Shown here piece after piece: positions 45,801 to 53,986 of a stretch of DNA of 58,545 nt; the first letter of the stretch is position 1, and every line of letters begins with the position of its first letter. The DNA lies in contig JABLUY010000225.1 in assembly GCA_013306675.1 (NCBI GenBank), positions 1 to 58,545 on the forward strand, in the 5' to 3' direction. The DNA is from Thraustochytrium sp. TN22 (taxonomy: Eukaryota; Sar; Bigyra; Thraustochytrida; Thraustochytriidae). Position numbers and translations under genes: made by a program. Under the pieces are notes generated by a model. The model worked only from the letters and a program-made list of their open reading frames with translations. It made no database searches and was not told the DNA's origin.

Positions 45801-46452
45801 CAGAACGCACCTCGGCCATGCGGCGGTTGGCAGCGGATCGCGCCATGGAGCGCCAGCCCTGCAGCGCCAGCGCAATGTACTCGATGCAGACCAGACGCAC
45901 CTGGACGGCCTTCTCCACGCAGCCCTCGCAGCAGCGCGAGAGGATTTTGCCCACGCCGAGCGGGCCGGCGCACGCAATGATGGCGCGAATGCACGCGTCG
46001 GCTGACTCCGAGATGACCTTGATCGACACACAGGTCTGCTTGATGCAGACCTCGACGGCCGCGAACGCCAGCGACGCGAACCGTGGCGGCCACTTGAAGG
46101 TGCCATCGCGCACCGCCTCGGCCTGGTACGCTGCCGCCAGCGTCGCCAGCGTGCTGCACGCCTCCTTGACGATGGCCGACCGCAGGTCCTTGAGCTGCAC
46201 GACGAGCGGGTCGCGCAGCCGAGCTAGCCACTCCATGAAGTCGTCGTGTGCCGCGCCGCCACGCTCCGCCACCTTGCGCAGCCGCTCCAGCGATGCAATG
46301 CGGTCCGTCCAGTCCGCGTTTTTGCGCTCCAGGGCCTTGGCCGCGCGCTCGCACTCCTGCGCCACCTCGCGCGCGCTCAGCACCTCACCCTTGGCCGCGC
46401 CCAGCGACATTTGCCCCGCGAGCACATTTGCCTCCGTCTGTGCGTTCTCCAT
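42850..46452 (-). CDS. CLASP-family TOG-domain microtubule protein
   Basis: A 1200-residue protein with at least three TOG-like HEAT arrays. TOG A is at about 35-240 (DWTDRIASLERLRKVAERGG, LRSAIVKEACSTLATLAAAY, a CLASP_N-type start). TOG B is at about 586-790 (NPHWSARKDAIEAIMRAF, RRFSSEAMDLCMANFSHDQL). TOG C is at about 968-1195 (VRVQALQTMACLARHQPASF, RPRVRKAATFLFVELHSLCG). Linkers are Ser/Pro/Ala/Arg-rich and basic, suited to binding the microtubule lattice. The arrangement fits CLASP/Orbit, which rescues and stabilises microtubules at spindles and cortex. The first true ATG is 46452; the frame opens with a GTG at 46470. No SxIP motif was confirmed. Confidence 0.85.
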   Translation of the reverse strand: MENAQTEANVLAGQMSLGAAKGEVLSAREVAQECERAAKALERKNADWTDRIASLERLRKVAERGGAAHDDFMEWLARLRDPLVVQLKDLRSAIVKEACSTLATLAAAYQAEAVRDGTFKWPPRFASLAFAAVEVCIKQTCVSIKVISESADACIRAIIACAGPLGVGKILSRCCEGCVEKAVQVRLVCIEYIALALQGWRSMARSAANRRMAEVRSAVQSTLHDADDNVRRAARACFWVLQARSPETAEQVMQRLDAASQRRLLEARTDVQLDGDRVPLVARPTGAPRAAAARGAADGAPLLETSPSDCGSELDQGSFRSDMMMSFKTADELALGAEGPVSGGSPAGHADLDAARSFSSGSRTAASSVSGGSPSAAHQRKPQAQRAPANSPPRPGAGAGVGARGQHHTMRAGPQRVQHAAEPRRLSTPVATAPAGTRGEYQPADYAEPHTSTLGAGKPGRASIAAPGGARRVAGPQRVAARPSRAGTQAAAAAAAAAASEAAFGRSALGSAVRVEHGAATPAANNAATLPRKDSASRRATYGNGGPAPGASAGLAPAHAGSGAAASFALHDDGQGEASAAALSMHLRELETNPHWSARKDAIEAIMRAFTDSPSGFSNAFAAKLVPALCAKIADERRHHKVAQEVLKCICLLLPKHAKEFGEHLQLLLPALLAGTKDGKLPIRRFSSEAMDLCMANFSHDQLAASLSELCKQKGDSKRLAAMEYLCKVVPTTRAFFAQSMHMLQVIRRVDRSLTSRNLDMRKAASDVLCAAYNYEPEGFLHELTSSEMPPDTRDRVIKVCSDALPPFTDALRNFSEGRAVPSRAPVPPPSVQPAPSPAASPAKTGSSEAHLSPEAVAETAIPSQVFSPAHDAEEDVFGGKEMDEEDDVVSATHEAEDRDEQIDEIAPEPVELRSASPARADSSISPARALLSATPGREASATLDGSASATPAAAKGPAASTPAQRSDRVDAELRDLVQRLQRGDAAEKEFALQLLESWAKGTGASEATNWQLWGPQLTQVCIAELRHADQSVRVQALQTMACLARHQPASFLGALDTAVPAVLNLIKRDKHGNEYYVDGKSKETLAEIAEAVDPRRCLAIVVQFLGDPAIEAQDACVDMLRVIVRRLPTPQVLATLNEVHPVLIECLDDERPRVRKAATFLFVELHSLCGEAMKPYLAMLRKEKRSLVDMYIARGLVRR

Positions 46453-47989
46453 GGTCTCCTTGCCGAGCACCTGCGCGCAAGCCTAGCTACCTAGCGAGCT
46501 AGCCTTGTGCGCGGCCTGCGGCTCGAGCACGCGCGCGAGCTCGCCGGGGCTGCTGATGTTGATCGACCCGCCTGCTGGCGAGCCTAGCCAATCAGGACCG
46601 CGAAGAGCGCGAGGCGCGCTCCGTACTGGGACCAGGCCGCTCCCAGCGACCTTCCCGGCGCCGCGCGAGCGCGAGCGCTCCAAGGATGACTGTCTGCGCG
46701 CCGCGGCCGTCGTCGTCGCCGCCGCCGCCGTGCGTCCTCGGCGCCCGTTGCATCCCCAAAGCGGTCCATTCCCATTCCAAATGGTCCACTTATCGAGACA
46801 CCTAGATGCTGTCCCGCTCGTACTGACGCTGGTCATGGCAGAGCTGCCTGGCACCGTCGCACGCTGATCTCACGATCAGGTCGTAGGTGGCGTCCACCAC
46901 GACTCCGCGGTCAGCGGCGGCTGTTTGATCTCGCGCGCATTGCCTACAGCCAGCACAGCGCGAGCAGTGGTAGAAATCAGGTGACACCACACTGCGGCAC
47001 TCGCGGCGCCTCGCGGCACTCGCCGTCTCGTTTTAGCTAAAGCTGGCCGTAGCCAACTTGCTGCCCGCACACATCGTGTCAGCCAGAGGGTCCAGTCTGC
47101 CCGAAATCGCAAATCGAGCCCAAGCACGAGCCCGCCGCTTCTGTGGCGCAATGACCCAGCTCTCGGCAACGACAGGCTCGATCGCGGAGCCGCTCAGCCG
47201 CCACCCGGGCCCCGGCCCGCCCGCCTGGCCAGGCTGCGCTGCCGGAGGCTCGATGTTCTCGGCGACAGTGCCGGGCGACTCCTCCTTCCTTCCTTCCCTC
47301 CTTCCTTCCTCCCTTGCCGCGATCATCATTCATCATCAGTCACGGCGCCGTCCAAATCGACCGGTCCTCACCTTTCGGCCGGCGCCTCGCCCTCTCTCCG
47401 AGCCCCGTGACGCAGCGCCTGGACTCCGACTTCGATCGCGGCTGCCGGGCAGTGCCGGCGCCGCCCGCCGCGCCGCGGGCTCGCCTGCGCGCCGCGAGGG
47501 AGGCGCGGCGCGGCCTCCGCCGCGCCCGCGCCGCGCAGCCGGCCGTCGCGCAGCTGCATTTGCTCATTGCCGCCCTGCTCAGCCTCGGGACGGGCGCCGC
47601 CCGTCCCGGCCGTTCGGACGTGGATGCCAATCGAGCCCATGCTTGCAAGGCATCCCTCGCCCCCGCGCGGCGCGACGTCGAGCCCGCGGCGGCGCGCGGG
47701 CAGGGCCTCAACTCGCGCGGCGCGGCGGCGCGAAGGCGCGCGGCGGCGGCGGCGGCGGCGGCGCGCGCGAAGCGGAGGGAGCCCGAGTCGAAGTGGAATT
47801 TGAATTCGAATTTTGAATTTTTTCCGCGCCGAGCCGGACGCGACGCGAGAGGAGGCAGACAGGCGCCAGGCATCGAGCAGCAGAACCGCAACAGAGAGGC
47901 GAGGAGGCGCGAGGAGGAGGAGGAGGAGGAGCGCAGCGGCAGCAGGGCACGGAGCCCGCGCGCAGCGGCCGGCAAGTCCGGCGGAGAGC
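46453..47989. promoter_or_regulatory. 1.5-kb divergent intergenic region
   Basis: The region lies between divergent CLASP and SPRY-LRR-NEL genes. It has CTAGCTACC elements next to the CLASP start (46483-46503), a TTCC tetranucleotide array (about 47284-47313) and a striking AT island (47796-47823, containing TTTTGAATTTTTT) about 170 bp before the NEL gene start. Frames of up to 400-500 codons cross it but are Arg/Ala/Ser low complexity. No RNA gene is visible. Confidence 0.5.
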
Positions 47990-50900
47990 ATGGAGGAGGC
48001 GCGCGAGACGGCGGCGCGCGGCAGCGTGCTGGGCAGGCTCCTGTGCAGGCCCGCCCGGCGGCGCGGGTCGGCGCCAGGACGGCTCGACGAGGACGCGGAG
48101 AGCGCGAACGGCGCGGGCAGGACGCGGCGCAGCGGGTCGCGGGAGAATAATGGCGGCGCGCGGCTGCGGCAGCTGCTGCGACGCGCACGCGAGGACGGGG
48201 ACGCGGACGAGGAGCAGCCCGGCGAGGCGCCCAGGGCGCGCAGCGGCAGCGCGGCGAGGCCCAGGGGCGGGAGCGCGGACGTCTTTGGGCCGCGCAGGAG
48301 GTCGCAGAGCGCGCGGGACGCGCCGAGGTCCTTGACGCAGCAGCAGCCGCGGCAGCAAGCGCTGCAGCACTCGCACGCGAACAGCAGCAGGGCCGCCGAG
48401 GCGGCCGCCGCCGAGGCGATGCGCGCGCAGCGGAGAACGAGCAGGTGCGCGCGCGGGTGCGCGGCGCTGGGCAGCGGCTCCCACGCGGGCAGCTGCGCGT
48501 CGCTGCTGGACGCGGAGGAGCGCGACGATGTGAGCGAGTGCTGGGACCAGGTCGAGGACCGCTTTCTGGTGCCACTGCGGCGCGGGCAGACCCGGCTGCA
48601 GATCGACTCGCGGCTCTGGCAAGAGTTTCTGGCCGGGCGCGCGGACTTTTGGTCGCAGGTGGACGAGCGGCGTCTGGCGGAGATCGACCTGGAGGCCATC
48701 TCGTTGAACGAGGCGCAGGCCGAGGCCGTCTCGCGGCTGCTAGGCGACAACTTGGAGCACCTGCGCTCCCTGCGGCTGCAGGACTGCGAGCTGCCAGGCC
48801 GCGGCCACGCGGGCGGCCTGGTAGATGCGCTGGCCAGTCGCCGCGCAGAGGTAGAGGACCTGACGCTCCGCGGCAGCGCGCGCGAGGAGTGCGGCAAGGT
48901 CTTCGCTTTTCGCGGGTCGGTCTTCCACGACGAGGCGACCGGGACGCTGGACTACAGTTTCTGGTCCACGGTTCTGCTCAAGCACGTCCTGCTCACCGAG
49001 GGCGTCTGGTACTACGAGGTCACCTACGAGCACCTTGTGACGGGCGAGTTCACGCAGATTGGCTGGGCCACGCCGGAGTTCTACTGCCGCAGCTACATCG
49101 ACGGCGTGGGCGACGACGAGAACAGCTGGGCCTTTGACACCGTGCGACGGTCCACCTGGCACGACGGCATGGAGCGCACGTGGGGCGACCGCCTGGCCGA
49201 GGGCGACACGCTGTGCTGCCTGGCGGACCTGGACGCGCGCACCATCGCCTTCGGCTGCAACGGGTCCTTCGAGGCGCCCTTCGGCGTGGCCTTTGAGCTG
49301 CCGCCGGGCGTGGCGCTGCGGCCTGCGCTCACGGCAGGCAAGGACATGTGCCTCGAGCTCAACTTCGGCACGCGCCCCTTCAAGCACCGGCCGCCGCCGC
49401 AGGCGCTGCCCGTCTCGGATTGGATCACCGACGAGCGCCGCCTCGGCACGCAGTGGCTCGTCGGCAGCCTGTGCCGACTCGCGGCGCACCAGACGCTTCA
49501 GTCCCTCGACCTCTCCGACAACGCGCTCGACTCGGCCTCGCTGGCGCGCGTCGTCAGCGCCGCGCACGCCTTGCCCATCCGCGAGCTGCGCCTCGCCGGC
49601 AACGCCGCCTCGCGCAGCTGCCTGCGCGCGCTCGCCTCGCTGCTGTCCGAGACCCGCACGCTCGTGCGCCTCGACCTGGCGCGAAACCAGCTCGGCAGCG
49701 ACGCGGCCGCCATTCTGGCCAACCGCGCCTCGGCGCGCGCCCGCGCGCGCTCTCGGGCCAGCACGGGCGGGCTCAGCGCCGGCGACCCGGCCGGCGGTGC
49801 GGCTGGCCCGAGCTTCGACATGGACCTCGACGCGCACCTCGACCCGGAGGCCGACTCGCCACGCGACGTGCTGCACCGCGCCTTTTGCGCGGCGCTCGCG
49901 CAGAACGAGAGCTTGCTCACGCTGCGTCTAGATGACAACGGCCTCTCCATGTCAGACGTCGCCAGTCTCACGCGCGGCGTCATCGAAGGCGGCCACCTGC
50001 GCTCGCTCTCCCTCGCCGGCAACGCCGTGCATGGCAACGCGGTCTGTGCCCTGCTTGGGCCGGACTCGCCGCTCGAAGACCTCGACCTCGCGCGCACTGG
50101 GCTCGGCGCCGCGCTCCTGGGCGTCACGCCGCCGACTGCCTTTAGCGATCGCCTCAAGCGGCTCGTGCTGCGCGGCAACGCGCTCGGCCACGCGCCCTGG
50201 CTTGTCTGCGCGCTGCCCTACTTTAGCTCGCTCGCCGAGCTCGACATTGGCAAGAACGCGCTCGACCATGCACTCGCGCCGGCCATCGAGGCGCTCCTCG
50301 CCTCGGCCACCTGCCTGCACGCGCTGCGCATTGACAGCAACATGCTTGATGGCGACTCGGTGGAGGCCATCTTCACCAATAGCGACGTGATCGCGCGCAC
50401 CAGCCACCAACTGCGCGAGGTCGACGTCAGCGAGAACCCGGTGGGCGCGGCCGCCTGCGCCGCCGTCCTGGAAGCCCTGCCAGAGCTCGAGCGCTTCAGC
50501 GCGCGCATGTGTGAGGTCGGCCTGGAGCCCACGGGCGACCACTCCGTGGCACTTGGCGCGCTCGCTGACGCCATCGGTAGCCACCAGGCGCTGCGCGAGC
50601 TCGACCTCTCGCAGAACGCGCTGCGCCACCCGGAGACGGCCGCGCGCATCCTCAGTCGCGCACTTCGCGCGAGCTCGGCGCTCCGCTCGGTCAAGCTCGC
50701 GGGCATGGGCCTGTGCGCCGCCAGTTTTCGCGAGCTGGTGACCGTCGCCGTGCAGGGCCTGGGCCAGATCAACCAGCTCGATCTCAGCGAGAATGACGGT
50801 TCGCACGCGGGCATGGTGCATCTCATCGCGCTCGCCATGGACTATCCAGTGGAGCTCACCTCGCTGCGCCTGGGCGGGAACTCCGCGAGTGCCACGCTCA

Positions 50901-52924
50901 TCTCGGTGCTCGAGTGCATTGCGGCCACACCCACAAACCACCGCCTCTCGTTGCTACGCGAGATGCTGCTCATGGCGCCGCGCGAACCTGGCTCCCGCCT
51001 CGAGGACTACCTGGCGGAGGCGCCGGAGCGTCGCCGCTTCGTGTGGACCTCGCGCGGCCGCGACATTGCTCAGGCCGAGCTCTCTTCCATGGCGGAGCTC
51101 CTACGGCGCCTGGCGGACGCCGACCCAGGCGCCGACCTGTGGACCGTGCGCGGCGGCCTGCACTTTCACAACGTGGATCAGGACCTGGTCTTCGCGGACA
51201 ACTTCCGCATCTTCGAGGGTGAGCTCTGCTTCGACGACTGCCGCGGCAGCATCACGCTACCAGCCGACTTGCACGTGGACACCTTCGCCAACTTCATGCG
51301 CTGCTCGGGCGAGCTGCGCATTGGCCCTGGCCTCCGCGTCGACAGCGACCTCAGCCTGGAGCAGGTGCCGCGCCTGAGGGCGCTCCCGCGCGGCCTGCAC
51401 GTCGGCGGCGCCTTCTTCGCCATGGACTGCAACGCGCTCGCCGAGATCCCGGACGACATGACCCGCGAGGCGGACCAGCTTTTCGTCTTGCAGCGCTGCC
51501 CGAATGTGCTTTACGTGCCGGATGGCCTGGTGAGCGCGCCGGGCCGCCTCTTCTTGCTGCACACCGGCGTGGAGGCCGTCGAGGTGGAGCGCCTGCAGAG
51601 CATCGCGCACGAGGGCATGATCATCCGCAGCACGAGCCAGCAGAGCGCCTGGGCCTTCCAGCCGCACTTTGGCAGCCTGCAGGCGGCCGTCACGTTCTGG
51701 GTCGCGCGAAGCCACGACGAAGAGCTGGCCGCCAACGAGGGCTTCGCGAGCGAGGTCGAGGACGCAGTCGGCCGCTACTTCCGCAGCAGCGTCACGCAAT
51801 TTCTCTCCAAGCTGCGCATGGCTAAGGAGTTTCAGGAGGAGGGCCTGCGCGAGGGCCTCGCGCGCCGCACCGTGGACGTCCTGCGCGCCGTTGTCGACGA
51901 CGCCCAGGTCCGCGACTCGCTCCTGGTCCGCATGAGCGACAGTATCGACGCCTGCGGCGACAAGCCGATCTGGGCGCTCAATCAGATGAAGACCGTCATC
52001 GAGACCACGCGCGCGCGCGGCGATCGCGCTGCGCTGCGACGCCTCGGGCGCAGCCTCATGCGCCTCGGTGTCGTGCACGAGCACGCGCGCCGCAAGGTGC
52101 TCGCCATCCAGCGCCAGCGCGAACAGCAGCGCGAGCGCGCTGGTCCTGGCGCGGAGGTGCCCGACGTGGACGAGATCTGCGTCTACCTGTGCTTCGAGAT
52201 CGAGCTCCGCGACCGCCTCGACCTTACGGTCCCGGCCGAGAAGATGCTCTTCCCCAACTACATTCGCATCACCGACGCCGAGCTTGACGCGGCCGCCGAA
52301 GAGGCGCTCGCCGCCACGGACGAGGACCTTAACCGCTGGCTCGCCTCCTGGCCCGAGTGGCAGCGCCAAGATCGCCTTGAGCTCGCGCAGTCCCTGACCT
52401 GGGACACCTTGACGCCCGCGCAGATTCCCAAGCGCGTCAGCCTGAGCCACACCACCTTCGTTGGCGACCCCATGACCGAGCCCGTGCTCCTCGGCAAGGC
52501 CGGTCCGTGGCAGCTCGAAGAGCTCCTCGACCGCTGGGTCGAGACCGGTCTCGACTTCAACAACGTGCGCTGGGAGCCTGAGGACTTTGTCGCCGCGCTC
52601 GGCTGCCTGCAGCCCGCGCGGCCCACCTCGCAAGGCGCGCTCGACACCATCCTCGAGGAGATCGGTGGCCCTGACGCGCGTCGGGAGAGCGAGTGGTCCC
52701 AGATCTCGCGCACCAGCAAGCACTCCTCGCTCGGCGCCCGCGTCGCGCGCCGTATCTCCTCCAAGAAGCATCTCGCCGCCCGTGCCTCGCTCCCAGTCTC
52801 CCTCTTCACCCGCCGCGCCATGGAGCGTGCCGACCATACTGGCGAGATCGCTGCTGCTGCTGCCTCCGCAGCGCAGGAGATCCTCGATGACGACGACCTC
52901 GACGACGATCTCGTATTCATGTAA
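47990..52924 (+). CDS. SPRY-LRR protein with IpaH/SspH-type NEL E3 ligase domain
   Basis: A 1644-residue protein. A disordered Arg/Ala-rich N-terminus precedes one LRR-like unit (about 240-275) and a SPRY/B30.2 domain at about 300-465 (GVWYYEVTYE, FTQIGWATPEF, SWAFDTVR, FGCNGSFEAPFG). Ribonuclease-inhibitor-type LRRs span about 500-990 (LQSLDLSDNALDSASLARVV, LRELDLSQNAL). A second repeat style follows at about 1050-1215 (ITLPADLHV, LRALPRGLHVGGAFF, LAEIPDDM). From about 1230 to 1465 the sequence matches the NEL (novel E3 ligase) family: the CxD catalytic motif C1322-G-D1324 (DACGDKPIWALNQMKT), LGRSLMRL at 1352, VDEICVYLCFEIELRDRLDL from 1393 and LNRWLASWPEWQRQ near 1447. Known NEL proteins are ubiquitin ligases with a catalytic Cys. 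The start at 47990 has A at -3 and G at +4. Confidence 0.85.
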   Translation: MEEARETAARGSVLGRLLCRPARRRGSAPGRLDEDAESANGAGRTRRSGSRENNGGARLRQLLRRAREDGDADEEQPGEAPRARSGSAARPRGGSADVFGPRRRSQSARDAPRSLTQQQPRQQALQHSHANSSRAAEAAAAEAMRAQRRTSRCARGCAALGSGSHAGSCASLLDAEERDDVSECWDQVEDRFLVPLRRGQTRLQIDSRLWQEFLAGRADFWSQVDERRLAEIDLEAISLNEAQAEAVSRLLGDNLEHLRSLRLQDCELPGRGHAGGLVDALASRRAEVEDLTLRGSAREECGKVFAFRGSVFHDEATGTLDYSFWSTVLLKHVLLTEGVWYYEVTYEHLVTGEFTQIGWATPEFYCRSYIDGVGDDENSWAFDTVRRSTWHDGMERTWGDRLAEGDTLCCLADLDARTIAFGCNGSFEAPFGVAFELPPGVALRPALTAGKDMCLELNFGTRPFKHRPPPQALPVSDWITDERRLGTQWLVGSLCRLAAHQTLQSLDLSDNALDSASLARVVSAAHALPIRELRLAGNAASRSCLRALASLLSETRTLVRLDLARNQLGSDAAAILANRASARARARSRASTGGLSAGDPAGGAAGPSFDMDLDAHLDPEADSPRDVLHRAFCAALAQNESLLTLRLDDNGLSMSDVASLTRGVIEGGHLRSLSLAGNAVHGNAVCALLGPDSPLEDLDLARTGLGAALLGVTPPTAFSDRLKRLVLRGNALGHAPWLVCALPYFSSLAELDIGKNALDHALAPAIEALLASATCLHALRIDSNMLDGDSVEAIFTNSDVIARTSHQLREVDVSENPVGAAACAAVLEALPELERFSARMCEVGLEPTGDHSVALGALADAIGSHQALRELDLSQNALRHPETAARILSRALRASSALRSVKLAGMGLCAASFRELVTVAVQGLGQINQLDLSENDGSHAGMVHLIALAMDYPVELTSLRLGGNSASATLISVLECIAATPTNHRLSLLREMLLMAPREPGSRLEDYLAEAPERRRFVWTSRGRDIAQAELSSMAELLRRLADADPGADLWTVRGGLHFHNVDQDLVFADNFRIFEGELCFDDCRGSITLPADLHVDTFANFMRCSGELRIGPGLRVDSDLSLEQVPRLRALPRGLHVGGAFFAMDCNALAEIPDDMTREADQLFVLQRCPNVLYVPDGLVSAPGRLFLLHTGVEAVEVERLQSIAHEGMIIRSTSQQSAWAFQPHFGSLQAAVTFWVARSHDEELAANEGFASEVEDAVGRYFRSSVTQFLSKLRMAKEFQEEGLREGLARRTVDVLRAVVDDAQVRDSLLVRMSDSIDACGDKPIWALNQMKTVIETTRARGDRAALRRLGRSLMRLGVVHEHARRKVLAIQRQREQQRERAGPGAEVPDVDEICVYLCFEIELRDRLDLTVPAEKMLFPNYIRITDAELDAAAEEALAATDEDLNRWLASWPEWQRQDRLELAQSLTWDTLTPAQIPKRVSLSHTTFVGDPMTEPVLLGKAGPWQLEELLDRWVETGLDFNNVRWEPEDFVAALGCLQPARPTSQGALDTILEEIGGPDARRESEWSQISRTSKHSSLGARVARRISSKKHLAARASLPVSLFTRRAMERADHTGEIAAAAASAAQEILDDDDLDDDLVFM

Positions 52925-53227
52925 CATCTCTGACAATCGTGCTCTCGTAACAAAAGTAGAACTTTCAGCGCGAAACACAACATCGTAGTGTCATGGTACC
53001 GGGTGGTACCCTCAATCTCTCGTGGCAGCTGCGCACACATACGCACAAGAGCGGTGGTGAAGACTGCCATCGCCCGAGGCTGAGTTGGGTGACGGCCCGC
53101 GGTGCTGTTCTTCAACGTAGCGAGGCAAAAAAATCGCTTTCTCTGGTACACATCCTCCACCTTTTTGCTTTTGCTTTTTTTTTTTCTTTCTGCGACTCAG
53201 ACGCGACAACCAAATGCACGCAATTGA
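52925..53227. terminator. Convergent 3' spacer
   Basis: The 303 bp between the NEL-gene stop and the B9D1-like stop are AT-richer and include a T-rich tract (53162-53190). The spacer must contain both 3' UTRs. No gene is seen. Confidence 0.45.
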
Positions 53228-53986
53228 TCAGATCTGTATTGATGAGCGCGGTCGCGAGCCGAGGACGGAGGAAATAGCCGAGGCCATCGCGGAGCCCTGG
53301 GCGGATGCGCCGTGGGCATCGTTGGTGGCAACTGAAGCGGTGGGCTGAGCGCCAGAGGCGCCAAGCACGACCTTGGAGCCATCCTCGTAGCCCTGAGAGC
53401 CCATGCCACGCGTGATGACGTTGATGCGCACCGTGACGGTCCCGACCGACTCAACGCGCGAGGTTTCACGGCCGTCGGAGCGAGCGACGAAACGCGAGTC
53501 ATAAAACTCCGGCTGAAGGCCGCGTACCCAAGCCATGAACTGCTGCAAATAGGAGCTGCACACCGGGCGGAAGAGGCGCACGGTCCGCACGTAGGACCCG
53601 GGGCTCGTGGGGATGTGCACGGAACCGTAGCCTCGAGCGACGTCACGACCCAGACCGTCGATCTTGAAGACACTAACAACGAGGCGGGGCCAGCCGTGCG
53701 CGTTGAGGCTCTTGAAGAGAATCTCAATAGGAAAGTTCCACACCACGGAGCCATCCGGACCCTCCGACGAGCTCGCGATCTGCGAGATGCCTTTATCGAC
53801 GCCCTGAATTACATCCCAGTGCTTGCCATACGTGAAGTCGTACTTGACGTACAGCCTATCCTCGCCCCTGATGTCCGCCGACTCCACCTGGCCCGTGGCG
53901 CTCACCAAGAACCCGATGCTGCTGTTCTCATTCTTGTCAATGGCCGCCTGCGCCTTGAGCGACTTGGTCAGCGACAGCAGGTCCAT
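53228..53986 (-). CDS. B9D1: B9 domain-containing protein 1 (ciliary transition zone)
   Basis: A 252-residue protein. The B9 domain covers about residues 20-200 and is strongly recognisable: SATGQVESADI, LYVKYDFTYGKHWDVIQGVD, GISQIASSS, VVWNFPIEILFKSLNAHGWP, LVVSVFKIDGLGRDVARGYG, PEFYDSRFVARSDGRETSR and TVRINVITRGMGSQGYEDGS. B9D1 (MKSR-1) is part of the MKS module at the ciliary transition zone, together with B9D2 and MKS1, and gates entry to the cilium. The protein is slightly longer than the animal protein (about 200 residues), with an extra Ala/Ser C-terminal tail. The first true ATG is at 53986; the frame opens with a GTG at 54010. The gene is divergent from the dynein-arm docking gene. 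Confidence 0.95.
   Translation of the reverse strand: MDLLSLTKSLKAQAAIDKNENSSIGFLVSATGQVESADIRGEDRLYVKYDFTYGKHWDVIQGVDKGISQIASSSEGPDGSVVWNFPIEILFKSLNAHGWPRLVVSVFKIDGLGRDVARGYGSVHIPTSPGSYVRTVRLFRPVCSSYLQQFMAWVRGLQPEFYDSRFVARSDGRETSRVESVGTVTVRINVITRGMGSQGYEDGSKVVLGASGAQPTASVATNDAHGASAQGSAMASAISSVLGSRPRSSIQI

Noticed and set aside
47813-47989. N-terminal extension of the SPRY-LRR-NEL protein upstream of 47990
   Set aside because: The open frame begins at a TTG inside the AT island and reads as translated leader; 47990 is the first ATG with good context.
52430-52600. U-box after the NEL domain (DPMTEPVLLG...LEELLDRWVETG)
   Set aside because: It lacks the conserved CPI and Y-E-R-x-x-I spacing of a U-box; the similarity is limited to a few residues, so I left it as unassigned tail.
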